A DNA stretch of 8,550 bases from Comamonadaceae bacterium. GTDB taxonomy: Bacteria; Pseudomonadota; Gammaproteobacteria; Burkholderiales; Burkholderiaceae_C. The notes beneath the pieces were generated by a model, which was not told the DNA's origin, made no database searches, and worked only from the letters and a program-made list of their open reading frames with translations. The stretch lies in the NCBI GenBank assembly GCA_947374105.1, contig CANCAO010000050.1:1-8550 (forward strand), read 5' to 3'. Below are positions 1 through 6,451 of this stretch, piece after piece. Every line of letters begins with the position of its first letter. Positions within the stretch are counted from its first letter, which is position 1. A program made the position numbers and the translations under genes.

Positions 1-101
1 TCGTCAGAGAGCTTGGACGGATCGAACAAGGTCCAGGGGATGTCTTTTTCCATGTCCCAGCGGACGGCTTCCAATTGTTTGAAAAGTTCAGGGTAAAGCA
101 T
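1..101 (-). CDS. Ferritin-like domain protein, N-terminal fragment (probable)
   Basis: This is the first 33 codons of a minus-strand gene that runs off the left edge. The protein begins MLYPELFKQLEAVRWDMEKD and continues IPWTLFDPSKLSD. From memory, this opening matches a widespread betaproteobacterial family annotated as ferritin-like domain proteins, which are predicted four-helix di-iron proteins. The metal ligands would lie beyond the window edge and cannot be checked. The ATG at 99-101 is preceded by an A-rich stretch without a clear Shine-Dalgarno. The gene lies 55 bp downstream of the MerR-type regulator in the same direction, so it may be read from the regulator's promoter. The reading frame is clear, but the family name rests on recognition of a short stretch only. 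Confidence 0.55.
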   Translation of the reverse strand, partial: MLYPELFKQLEAVRWDMEKDIPWTLFDPSKLSD

Positions 102-156
102 GTGGGTTTTTAAAAACTGTGGAAATGTATTTCAAATTCAAGGTTTTGTTGTTGGC

Positions 157-1083
157 TCAGTAGGGCTGGTGAGTTGCGTGCCAGCACTCAATTTGGGTAT
201 TGATTTCTGAGAGTTTGCCAATTTTCTGAACCTTTGGCGCGTTTCTGCGCTGCAACGAAGGGCAACTGCCGCCCACCCAGATATCGATGGACTCAGGCAG
301 TATTTGACGCAGTTCAATCAAGCCCGAGAAAGCCGCATTGGCATTTATGCTGGTGGTGAAGCTCAAGGCGACGATGTCGGCCTTGTAGGCCATCGCTGCA
401 CGCGCTATGTCGGGAACGGGTGTCTGCGTGCCCAGGGGTAGGCATGCACAGCCCCGCAACGTGAACATGGTTTCAGCCATCAAAAGCCCCAAACCGTGAA
501 CTTCATTGGGAAATGTGGTTAGCATCACTCTGGGTGTGCTTGATATGGCTGGCGCAGGAATGCTATGAATGGCATGGCGCAGTAATCTTTGAACGCATTC
601 TGTATAGAGATGCTCCTTAAAAATATCGAGCTCTCCGCATGCCCAAGCCTGACCAACGAGTACATTGAGCGGTGCCACAACGTCCATCACGAAAGCCGCC
701 AATCCTAGACGCGCGTGAGCTTGCCCCAGTGAGCGTCGCAGGCCCTCAATATCGTGAGCTTGAATCAAATCCAGGTGACTTTGAATTTCGGCGTGCGATT
801 CATTGTCGTCTGAAAGACCGACCATAGATGGACTCTCTCCCATGCTGAGTAGTTCGGCCAGAGACAGCACAGCCAAGCGCCCTGGTCGATGCCCAAAATC
901 CATGAGTCGCCTGATCACGCGCAGTTTTTCAAACTCAATTTGCGAGTAAGCGCGTTCACCAAAAGCGTCACGCTCAGGTTGGGGGAAGCCGTATCGACGC
1001 TCCCAAACGCGAAGCGTGTCTTTGGATAAGCCTGTGTCACGCTCAATTGACGCAATCGAAACAGTGCTTTTGGATTTTTCCAT
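157..1083 (-). CDS. MerR-family regulator with B12-binding domain (CarH/LitR-like)
   Basis: This is a 308-residue transcriptional regulator. Residues 7-75 form a MerR winged helix-turn-helix (TGLSKDTLRVWERRYGFP, then the wing FGERAYS). Residues 95-175 form a helical cap and about 185-300 a Rossmann-type cobalamin-binding domain. The cap contains W147-x9-E157-H158, the Wx9EH signature of adenosylcobalamin photosensors. The B12 domain has E194-x-H196-x-x-G199, whose histidine would be the lower cobalt ligand, then SFTTS (241-245) and GG (271-272). In the CarH/LitR family, the AdoB12-bound tetramer represses DNA in the dark and falls apart in light. The ATG at 1081-1083 was chosen although an in-frame ATG lies at 1161. 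The longer start would add 26 residues unlike the MerR fold and would begin inside the promoter region. The gene is divergent from the lipid operon and is its likely regulator. Family assignment is strong. Light sensing is inferred from conserved residues; a B12-level sensor or a ligand-free homologue is the alternative. Confidence 0.9.
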   Translation of the reverse strand: MEKSKSTVSIASIERDTGLSKDTLRVWERRYGFPQPERDAFGERAYSQIEFEKLRVIRRLMDFGHRPGRLAVLSLAELLSMGESPSMVGLSDDNESHAEIQSHLDLIQAHDIEGLRRSLGQAHARLGLAAFVMDVVAPLNVLVGQAWACGELDIFKEHLYTECVQRLLRHAIHSIPAPAISSTPRVMLTTFPNEVHGLGLLMAETMFTLRGCACLPLGTQTPVPDIARAAMAYKADIVALSFTTSINANAAFSGLIELRQILPESIDIWVGGSCPSLQRRNAPKVQKIGKLSEINTQIECWHATHQPY

Positions 1084-1091
1084 GCTTTGTC

Positions 1092-1121
1092 TTGGACAAA
1101 AAGTCCAATTTGTACAATAAT
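1092..1121 (+). promoter_or_regulatory. Candidate promoter for the lipid operon
   Basis: A TTGGAC -35-like box (1092-1097) is followed by an 18-bp spacer and an AATAAT -10-like box (1116-1121). Transcription would start near 1128 and leave a 5' leader of about 110 nt before the first gene. TACAAT at 1113-1118 is an alternative -10, but its 15-bp spacing is short. The candidate operator lies across this promoter. The call is based on motif resemblance only. Confidence 0.4.
1093..1116 (+). promoter_or_regulatory. Candidate LitR/CarH-type operator (direct repeat)
   Basis: TGGACA (1093-1098) and TGTACA (1111-1116) are separated by exactly 12 bp. Both halves fit the TnnACA core seen in CarH operators. 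The arrangement is one mismatch from the TGTACA-N12-TGTA(C/T)A type repeat that I recall for the Pseudomonas putida LitR homologue PplR1. The site overlaps the candidate -35 box and spacer of the plus-strand promoter, where a bound repressor would block RNA polymerase. Matching to the published consensus is from memory. Confidence 0.5.
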
Positions 1122-1126
1122 TTGTA

Positions 1127-1156
1127 ATTATGAGGATTAAATTTAATGTTGTCCAA
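1127..1156 (-). promoter_or_regulatory. Candidate promoter for the MerR-type regulator
   Basis: Read on the minus strand, TTGGAC (1156-1151) is followed by an 18-bp spacer and CATAAT (1132-1127). The start point would fall near 1120, about 37 nt before the regulator's ATG. It is the mirror image of the plus-strand candidate, with the same -35 sequence and spacing, and the two -10 boxes lie only 5 bp apart. Polymerase binding at one would probably exclude the other. Motif-based call. Confidence 0.4.
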
Positions 1157-1227
1157 GACAAAAATATGAAAAATCTAAATTTTCATAATCTAACAGGTGG
1201 CATTTTCCAAAATTCGAAATCTCTTTC

Positions 1228-1231
1228 AAGG
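1228..1231 (+). promoter_or_regulatory. Ribosome binding site of the FAD-dependent protein gene
   Basis: AAGG lies 8 nt before the ATG at 1240 and supports this start. The remainder of the leader (about 1128-1227) is AT-rich and holds no other recognisable element. Confidence 0.5.
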
Positions 1232-1239
1232 TCGTTTAA

Positions 1240-2556
1240 ATGAAGCTAGCCATTGTTGGTTCAGGTATTTCTGGACTTGCGGCTGCGCACGCGCTGCATG
1301 GCCAAGCCGACATAACACTCTATGAGGCTGGTGACTATTTTGGTGGTCATACCCACACGGTTGACGTTATGTTGTCCGGCGCGGCTCAGCCTTTTGGTGT
1401 GGACACTGGATTTCTTGTCTTCAACGAACGAACCTATCCTGAATTGATCAAATTGTTTGCTGATTTGGGGGTTCAGACAGCCAAATCAGACATGTCGTTT
1501 TCGGTGCAGGTGCCCCACGCCAGCAGTGCCAATGACGGTCTGCAGTGGAGCGGCACTTCTTTGGCAACTGTATTTGCGCAGCGACGGAACCTGCTCAATC
1601 CCCGGTTCCTGCGCATGCTGGCCGATTTGTTGCGCTTTAATGCGCTGTGCAGTCGTCTTGCAACGCAAGCTGATGCGCCAGTCTTGACGCAATCACTGGC
1701 TGATTTTTTACGTGCCCACCGCTTTAGCGACGCGTTTCGCGACTGGTATTTTTTGCCGATGATGGGCTGCATTTGGAGTTGCCCCACAGAGCAGATGCTA
1801 CAGTTTCCCGTCGCCACAATGATCCGTTTCTGTCACAACCATGGATTGCTCCAAGTGAGCAACCGGCCTCAATGGTGGACGGTGCAGTGCGGTGCACGTC
1901 ATTACGTTGACAAGATAGTCTCGCGTATCGGCGACAAACGTTTGAACACCCCCGTTCGACTAATTGAGCGCGACAACATGGGTGTGCGCGTGGTCACCGA
2001 TGGTGCAGTCGAGCACTTTGACAAAGTGATATTGGCCACGCATTCGGACCAAGCACTACGGCTGCTGAGCCAGCCCAGCGCCGAGGAAATATATACGCTG
2101 GGTGCCATCCGTTACCAATCCAACCGCGCTGTACTGCACACCGATACGACAGTGTTGCCTAGCAAGCGCTCGGCTTGGGCGGCTTGGAACTACGAGCGCG
2201 CATCCAACGCCAAAGCCGAATCGGCCCGGGTTTGCCTGCATTACTTGATTAACCTGTTGCAGCCTTTGCCTGTCAAGCAATCGGTGCTGGTGTCACTCAA
2301 CCCGATTCGGCCTATCGAACCCCGGCACGTCTTGGCTGAGTTTGACTATGCACACCCTGTGTTTGATTTGAGCGCGATTCGAGCACAAGCCTTTGTGCCA
2401 GCTTTGCAAGGCAAGCAACACACGTATTACGCTGGTGCCTGGATGGGCTACGGCTTTCATGAGGACGGTTTGAAGGCTGGTTTGGGTGTGGCTGCGCAAT
2501 TGAAAGCCCAAGCGAAGTCCTTCACCCCAGCAACTCTGAAGTCGGTCTTCGCATGA
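1240..2556 (+). CDS. FAD-dependent amine-oxidase-like protein (COG2907; UfaD-like candidate)
   Basis: This 438-residue flavoprotein belongs to the predicted NAD/FAD-binding proteins often annotated as cyclopropane fatty acid synthesis-associated flavin amine oxidases. The amino terminus has the dinucleotide-binding fold, with G7-x-G9-x-x-G12 followed by an acidic E29 that would hold the FAD ribose, then GGHTHTVDV. The carboxy-terminal FAD motif YYAGAWMGYGFHEDGLKAG lies at 396-414. No signal peptide is present, so a cytoplasmic or inner-membrane-associated enzyme is expected. It is the first gene of the operon and overlaps the DUF1365 gene by 4 nt. The same family next to a Cfa-like methyltransferase occurs in the furan fatty acid pathway, where the desaturase UfaD converts a methylated monoene chain on phospholipid into a methylated diene. 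Equating this protein with UfaD is inference; the FAD-dependent oxidoreductase assignment is firm. Confidence 0.9.
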   Translation: MKLAIVGSGISGLAAAHALHGQADITLYEAGDYFGGHTHTVDVMLSGAAQPFGVDTGFLVFNERTYPELIKLFADLGVQTAKSDMSFSVQVPHASSANDGLQWSGTSLATVFAQRRNLLNPRFLRMLADLLRFNALCSRLATQADAPVLTQSLADFLRAHRFSDAFRDWYFLPMMGCIWSCPTEQMLQFPVATMIRFCHNHGLLQVSNRPQWWTVQCGARHYVDKIVSRIGDKRLNTPVRLIERDNMGVRVVTDGAVEHFDKVILATHSDQALRLLSQPSAEEIYTLGAIRYQSNRAVLHTDTTVLPSKRSAWAAWNYERASNAKAESARVCLHYLINLLQPLPVKQSVLVSLNPIRPIEPRHVLAEFDYAHPVFDLSAIRAQAFVPALQGKQHTYYAGAWMGYGFHEDGLKAGLGVAAQLKAQAKSFTPATLKSVFA

Positions 2557-3353
2557 ACGATCCAACGCTGCCTTTTTCTGTGCCACTTGTGGGCTTTGGC
2601 CAGGTGCGCCATGCGCGGTTGCGGCCTTCTCGCCATGTTTTTTCCTACCCCACTTATTTTCTTATGCTGCCGATGCGCAGTATCCAAGTCCACGGCAGTG
2701 GTGGGCTTGCGCTCAACCGACGTGCCGCATTGAGTTTTTATGACAAAGACCATGGTGATGGTCGCGCCCCCGAAATGGGTGGTGCTTTGGGCTGGCTTGA
2801 CGATCTGCTGAATAACGAGGGCATCACCGATGCCACGGGGGAAGTGTGGCTGCATTGCTATCCGCGTGTGTTGGGTTATGTTTTCAAGCCGGTGAGTTTT
2901 TGGTATTGCCACGCCCATGACAACAGCCTTCGTGCCATTGTTGTTGAGGTCAACAACACCTTTGGTGAGCGCCATTGCTACTTGTTGGATCGGCCTCGAA
3001 ACGGACTCTTTTGGGGCGCTGAACTATGTGCCGCCAAGGTTTTCCATGTGTCGCCCTTTTGCAAGGTTGAGGGCCGTTACCGTTTCCGCTTTATGCGGAC
3101 CCAACGCGACGGTGTGGAACGCACAGTCAGTCGCATTGACTACGACGACGCCCTCGGGCCGTTGCTGCAAACCAGTGTGAGTGGCACGCTGGAGCCCTTG
3201 AACGCGAAATCTGTTCGGCGTGCGCTCTGGCGCTATCCCCTCATGACGCTGGGGATCATCGTTCGCATCCATTGGCAGGCTACCAAGCTTTGGATTAAAC
3301 GCGTTCGCTACCAGGGCAAGCCACCCCCGCCAGACGCTTTCGTCACCCGATGA
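2553..3353 (+). CDS. DUF1365 family protein
   Basis: This 266-residue protein is of the DUF1365 family, which has no settled biochemical role. Family hallmarks are visible: an early basic segment HARLRPSRHVFSYPTYF (20-36), the core RVLGYVFKPVSFWYCH (105-120), VEVNNTFGERHCY (131-143) and KVFHVSPF (162-169). The conserved His, Cys and Tyr residues of the core could form an active or metal site, but this is conjecture. A hydrophobic stretch near 226-245 may contact the membrane. The ATG sits in a 4-nt ATGA overlap with the flavoprotein gene, indicating translational coupling and a shared task. In many proteobacteria it forms a trio with the FAD-dependent protein and the Cfa-like methyltransferase, which points to an acyl-chain modification step. 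Whether it supplies the oxygen-inserting activity (UfaO) of furan fatty acid synthesis cannot be decided from sequence. Confidence 0.9.
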   Translation: MNDPTLPFSVPLVGFGQVRHARLRPSRHVFSYPTYFLMLPMRSIQVHGSGGLALNRRAALSFYDKDHGDGRAPEMGGALGWLDDLLNNEGITDATGEVWLHCYPRVLGYVFKPVSFWYCHAHDNSLRAIVVEVNNTFGERHCYLLDRPRNGLFWGAELCAAKVFHVSPFCKVEGRYRFRFMRTQRDGVERTVSRIDYDDALGPLLQTSVSGTLEPLNAKSVRRALWRYPLMTLGIIVRIHWQATKLWIKRVRYQGKPPPPDAFVTR

Positions 3354-3377
3354 CATAGCCATAAATATTTCCACAAA

Positions 3378-4610
3378 ATGAATACCACCACATCACCTTC
3401 AGCCTTCACTATGCCGCAAGATGCTCCTGCTGCGGCGCGCACTATTCTTAAACTGCTCGGGCGCCTGCAACACGGCTCGCTTACGGTTGAATTGCCGGAT
3501 GGATTGGTCTGTCATTTTGGAAAAAACAACGATGGCCAGACACCATCGGCCACCCTGCATTTGAAGAACTGGAGCGTTTGCGGCGCGACGCTCAGGTCAG
3601 GCGATATTGGCTTTGCCGAGGGCTACATTCAAGGCGATTGGAGTACTCCGAACCTGACCGATTTACTCAAGCTCTTCATTCGCAACCGACAGCAAGTTGA
3701 AGATGCGATCTACGGTAGCTGGTTTGGGCGACTGCTGTACCGCATCAAACACCTACTCAACCGCAACACCCGTTCCAACAGTCAGAAAAACATCCACGCC
3801 CACTACGACTTGGGCAATGCGTTTTACCAACTGTGGCTAGACGACACGATGAACTACTCGTCAGCCTGGTTTGACGGCGACTTTGCTCGCCCTCTACGCG
3901 ACGCGCAAAGCGCCAAGGTACGACGAGCACTGCACATGAGTGATGTGCAGCCTGGTGACCGCGTGCTTGAAATTGGTTGCGGCTGGGGCGCCTTGGCCGA
4001 GATGGTCAGCACTGAGTTTGACGCGAGTGTGGTGGGTGTTACGCTGTCTACTGAACAACTTGCCTTTGCTCAAGCGCGTATGGCACGCTTGGGGGTGCAG
4101 AAAAAAACCGACTTGCGTTTGCAAGACTACCGCGACATTAACGATGGCCCTTTTGATGCCATCTGCTCCATCGAGATGATTGAAGCCGTTGGTACGGAAT
4201 ATTGGGACACCTACTTCGAACGCATTGCGCGCTTGCTAAAACCGGGCGGTCGTGCCTGTGTGCAAAGCATCGTGATCGATGATGCTTTGTTTGAACGCTA
4301 CATCGCATCAACCGACTTTATCCAGCAGTACATCTTTCCCGGAGGCTGCCTGCCATGCCCAAGTGCCGTGCGTCAGGCCGCACGTACGGCAGGGCTTGAG
4401 GTGGTTGATGAATTTGCTTTTGGTACTGACTATGCTGAAACCTTGCGGAGATGGCGTTTGCAATTCCTCGCTCAACGTCAAGAGGTGTTAGCGCTTGGCT
4501 TTGACGATCGCTTCATCCGCATTTGGGAGTTTTATCTCTCCTACTGTGAAGCGGCATTTGATATGTCTAATATTGACTTGGTTCAGTACACACTGCTCAA
4601 GCCCACTTGA
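3378..4610 (+). CDS. Cfa-like SAM-dependent phospholipid acyl-chain methyltransferase
   Basis: This 410-residue protein belongs to the cyclopropane-fatty-acyl-phospholipid synthase family (COG2230). It has an amino-terminal lipid-binding region (about 20-130), then HYDLGNAFYQLWLDDTMNYS (142-161) and the SAM motif VLEIGCGWG (196-204). IEAVG (268-272) and STDFIQQYIFPGGCLP (311-326) follow. Compared with the bicarbonate site of E. coli Cfa (C139, E239, H266, I268, Y317), E269 and I298 are kept. The cysteine position is S162 and the histidine position is Q296. This suggests a methyltransferase related to UfaM rather than a true cyclopropane synthase, although many databases would name it Cfa. The gene starts 24 nt after the DUF1365 gene and lacks an obvious Shine-Dalgarno. 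An internal ATG at codon 12 is possible but no better supported. Family call is firm; the product is inferred. Confidence 0.9.
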   Translation: MNTTTSPSAFTMPQDAPAAARTILKLLGRLQHGSLTVELPDGLVCHFGKNNDGQTPSATLHLKNWSVCGATLRSGDIGFAEGYIQGDWSTPNLTDLLKLFIRNRQQVEDAIYGSWFGRLLYRIKHLLNRNTRSNSQKNIHAHYDLGNAFYQLWLDDTMNYSSAWFDGDFARPLRDAQSAKVRRALHMSDVQPGDRVLEIGCGWGALAEMVSTEFDASVVGVTLSTEQLAFAQARMARLGVQKKTDLRLQDYRDINDGPFDAICSIEMIEAVGTEYWDTYFERIARLLKPGGRACVQSIVIDDALFERYIASTDFIQQYIFPGGCLPCPSAVRQAARTAGLEVVDEFAFGTDYAETLRRWRLQFLAQRQEVLALGFDDRFIRIWEFYLSYCEAAFDMSNIDLVQYTLLKPT

Positions 4611-5183
4611 ATGACAAAAATACGCCTTATTTCAGGCGCGGCAGTGCGCACTTTGCGGCTCGTGCTCTGCCTGCTCATGCAGCCGATCGCGGCCTGGGCA
4701 GACGCACCCCTGCGCCCCGAAATTCGTGCTGTGCTGGCGGATGCCAAGCACACAGGCAGTGCACGGCTGAGCATTTGGGGGTTTGAGATTTACCAAGCCA
4801 ACTTGTGGACGGTGGCGGGTTTTAGCGCCCAAGACTATAGCCAACATGCCTTTGCGCTAGAGCTTGAGTACCTGCGCAATTTCTCTAGCGAAGCGATTGC
4901 CAAGCGCTCCATTCAAGAGATGCGACGCGTGGGCAGCTTTTCTGCAAGCCAGTCCGATCAGTGGATGGCGCAATTGCGCGCGCTCATTCCTGATGTGCAA
5001 AAAGGAGACCGCATCACAGGAGTCAATCAACCCGGCGTGGGCGCGCGTTTTTTTGTCAACGCAAAAGCGACCGGCGAGATGCGCGATGCGGAGTTGGCTC
5101 GCCTTTTCTTTGGCATCTGGTTGTCCCCCCAAACCTCTGAACCCCAGTTGCGCCAAACGCTATTGGGCCTGGGTGCGCCATGA
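4611..5183 (+). CDS. Exported chalcone isomerase-like protein
   Basis: This is a 190-residue predicted periplasmic protein. Residues 1-30 form a signal peptide: a basic start, a hydrophobic core around 15-28, and an A28-W-A30 cleavage site before DAPLRP. The internal Cys20 is not in a valid lipobox. The mature part resembles the bacterial chalcone isomerase-like family: GSARLSIWGFEIYQANLW (49-66), LELEYLRNFSSEAIAKRSIQ (83-102), a KGDRITGV segment and LARLFFGIWLSP near the end. Members share the fold of plant chalcone isomerases and fatty-acid-binding proteins, but the bacterial ones have no proven enzyme activity. Its ATG directly abuts the stop codon of the methyltransferase gene, and it overlaps the transporter gene by 4 nt. 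A role in binding fatty acids or lipid breakdown products in the periplasm would fit the operon, but this is inference. Confidence 0.85.
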   Translation: MTKIRLISGAAVRTLRLVLCLLMQPIAAWADAPLRPEIRAVLADAKHTGSARLSIWGFEIYQANLWTVAGFSAQDYSQHAFALELEYLRNFSSEAIAKRSIQEMRRVGSFSASQSDQWMAQLRALIPDVQKGDRITGVNQPGVGARFFVNAKATGEMRDAELARLFFGIWLSPQTSEPQLRQTLLGLGAP

Positions 5184-6451
5184 GCTTGTCTGTGGCCCAA
5201 GGCTTCAAGTACGGCTTGATGGGTTTGCCCCTCGCTTTTGTGGCCCTGCCGCTGTATGTAATGTTGCCCAACCACTACGCCCGTGAGTTTGGCGTACAGC
5301 TGGCTTACCTGGGAGCCGTGCTGCTAGGTGCACGCTTGTTCGATGCGGTGATTGACCCGATGCTCGGACGTCTGAGCGACCACCTCTTTGCTCGCTCGCG
5401 ACATGCCGTGTTGTGGATGAGTGCATGGGCGAGCGTGGTGCTCTTGATCGCTTTCACCTTGCTATTTTTTCCACCCGTGCGCAGTGGCCCTGCGCTCTTG
5501 GTGTGGGCAACGGCCTTGCTGCTGCTGACCTACTCGGCCTACAGCATGCTCAACATCACCCATCAGGCCTGGGGCGCGATGCTGGGCCGCACACCCGCCC
5601 TGCGCAGCCACGTGTTCGCCTGGCGCGAAGGCTTGGGTCTGGTGGGCGTGGTACTGGCCGCCGTAGTGCCGGTGGCCATGGGCCTTGGCGCCAGCGTGGT
5701 GGTGTTTGGCGTGGCCTTGCTCCTAGGTTGGTTGGCGTGGTGCCGTGCGCCAGTGCCGCAGATGGTTCGGCACGACGATAACCGTGCTGGCGGCCCACAT
5801 GACGTGTGGGCGCCGCTGCGCCACAGCGCGTTTCGCCGACTGCTGGTCGTCTTCATGCTCAATGGCATTGCCAGTGCAGTGCCGGCCACCTTGGTGCTGT
5901 TTTATGTGCAAGATCGCTTGCAGGCCCCGCGCAGCCTAGAGCCCGCGTTTCTGGGGGCCTACTTTGTGTGCGCCGCCTTGTCTATACCGCTGTGGCTGAA
6001 GCTGGTGGCGCGCATTGGCTTGGCGCGCACCTGGGGCGTGGGCATGCTGCTGGCCATACTTGTGTTTGTCTGGGCTGCCCTGTTGGGCGCGGGTGATGTG
6101 GCTGCATTCAACGTGGTCTGCGCGCTCTCGGGCGTGGCGCTGGGCACGGACTTGGCCCTGCCCAGCGCGCTGCTAGCCGGTGTCATTGCGGATGAGGGAC
6201 ACCGCAGGCCCGCCCAGGGCCTTTACTTCGGCTGGTGGAATATGGCGACCAAGCTCAACCTTGCGCTCGCCGCTGGTCTAGCCTTGCCCTTGCTGGCCCT
6301 GTTCGGCTACTCGCCCGGCGCACGCGACTCCGACGCTATGCGCGCGCTGGTCGTGGCCTACAGCCTCTTGCCCTGCGCGCTCAAGCTAATGGCGGCTGCC
6401 GCCCTGTACCAACTCATCATTCGCCCTCAACACGCCAAGGAGATTTCATGA
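5180..6451 (+). CDS. MFS transporter, GPH/MelB-like cation symporter family
   Basis: This is a 423-residue inner-membrane carrier with about 12 hydrophobic segments, somewhat shorter than typical sugar symporters of the glycoside-pentoside-hexuronide family. The first helix pair contains LFDAVIDPMLGRLSD (53-67), the family motif whose two aspartates, D55 and D59, correspond to the cation-binding pair of MelB. The position of the third MelB cation ligand (D124) appears to be Asn125, in NITHQAW. A central charged loop lies near 190-212. The gene starts inside the stop codon of the previous gene and ends in an overlap with the lipoprotein gene. Nothing else in the operon concerns sugars, so a lipid-related or amphipathic cargo, or another envelope function, is more likely than a glycoside. 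The substrate cannot be read from sequence. Its codons are clearly more GC-rich than those of the first three operon genes. Confidence 0.88.
   Translation: MSLSVAQGFKYGLMGLPLAFVALPLYVMLPNHYAREFGVQLAYLGAVLLGARLFDAVIDPMLGRLSDHLFARSRHAVLWMSAWASVVLLIAFTLLFFPPVRSGPALLVWATALLLLTYSAYSMLNITHQAWGAMLGRTPALRSHVFAWREGLGLVGVVLAAVVPVAMGLGASVVVFGVALLLGWLAWCRAPVPQMVRHDDNRAGGPHDVWAPLRHSAFRRLLVVFMLNGIASAVPATLVLFYVQDRLQAPRSLEPAFLGAYFVCAALSIPLWLKLVARIGLARTWGVGMLLAILVFVWAALLGAGDVAAFNVVCALSGVALGTDLALPSALLAGVIADEGHRRPAQGLYFGWWNMATKLNLALAAGLALPLLALFGYSPGARDSDAMRALVVAYSLLPCALKLMAAAALYQLIIRPQHAKEIS
6437..6442 (+). promoter_or_regulatory. Strong Shine-Dalgarno for the DUF3833 lipoprotein
   Basis: AAGGAG lies 5 nt before the ATG at 6448, inside the end of the transporter gene. 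It is the best ribosome binding site in the operon. It decides the start of the lipoprotein gene over the much longer in-frame reading from 6235, which lies within the transporter. Confidence 0.75.

Larger units (their letters stand above)
1086..1162. repeat. Perfect 14-bp inverted repeat framing the divergent promoters
   Basis: TTTGTCTTGGACAA (1086-1099) is exactly the reverse complement of TTGTCCAAGACAAA (1149-1162), with a 49-bp centre. A third, related element, GTCCAA at 1103-1108, makes a local dyad with the left arm (TTGGAC-AAAAA-GTCCAA, 1092-1108). The arms lie in the control region between the regulator and the lipid operon, and each contains a TTGGAC that can serve as a -35 box. This suggests either matched regulator binding sites or duplicated promoter elements. 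The repeat is directly visible; its role is inferred. Confidence 0.75.

Noticed and set aside
1084..1161. Longer start for the MerR-type regulator at 1161
   Set aside because: The extra 26 residues have no MerR similarity and lie over the inverted repeat and promoter candidates; the start at 1083 places the HTH at the usual distance from the amino terminus.
2457..2975. 172-codon minus-strand open frame across the flavoprotein/DUF1365 junction
   Set aside because: It overlaps two conserved genes in antisense and shows no family features.
4611..4670. Lipoprotein reading of the chalcone isomerase-like protein at Cys20
   Set aside because: The residue before Cys20 is Leu, which does not fit a lipobox; the A28-W-A30 site gives an ordinary signal peptide.
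6235..6447. Extended reading frame upstream of the DUF3833 lipoprotein
   Set aside because: This stretch is inside the transporter gene; the strong AAGGAG and the lipoprotein signal peptide fix the start at 6448.
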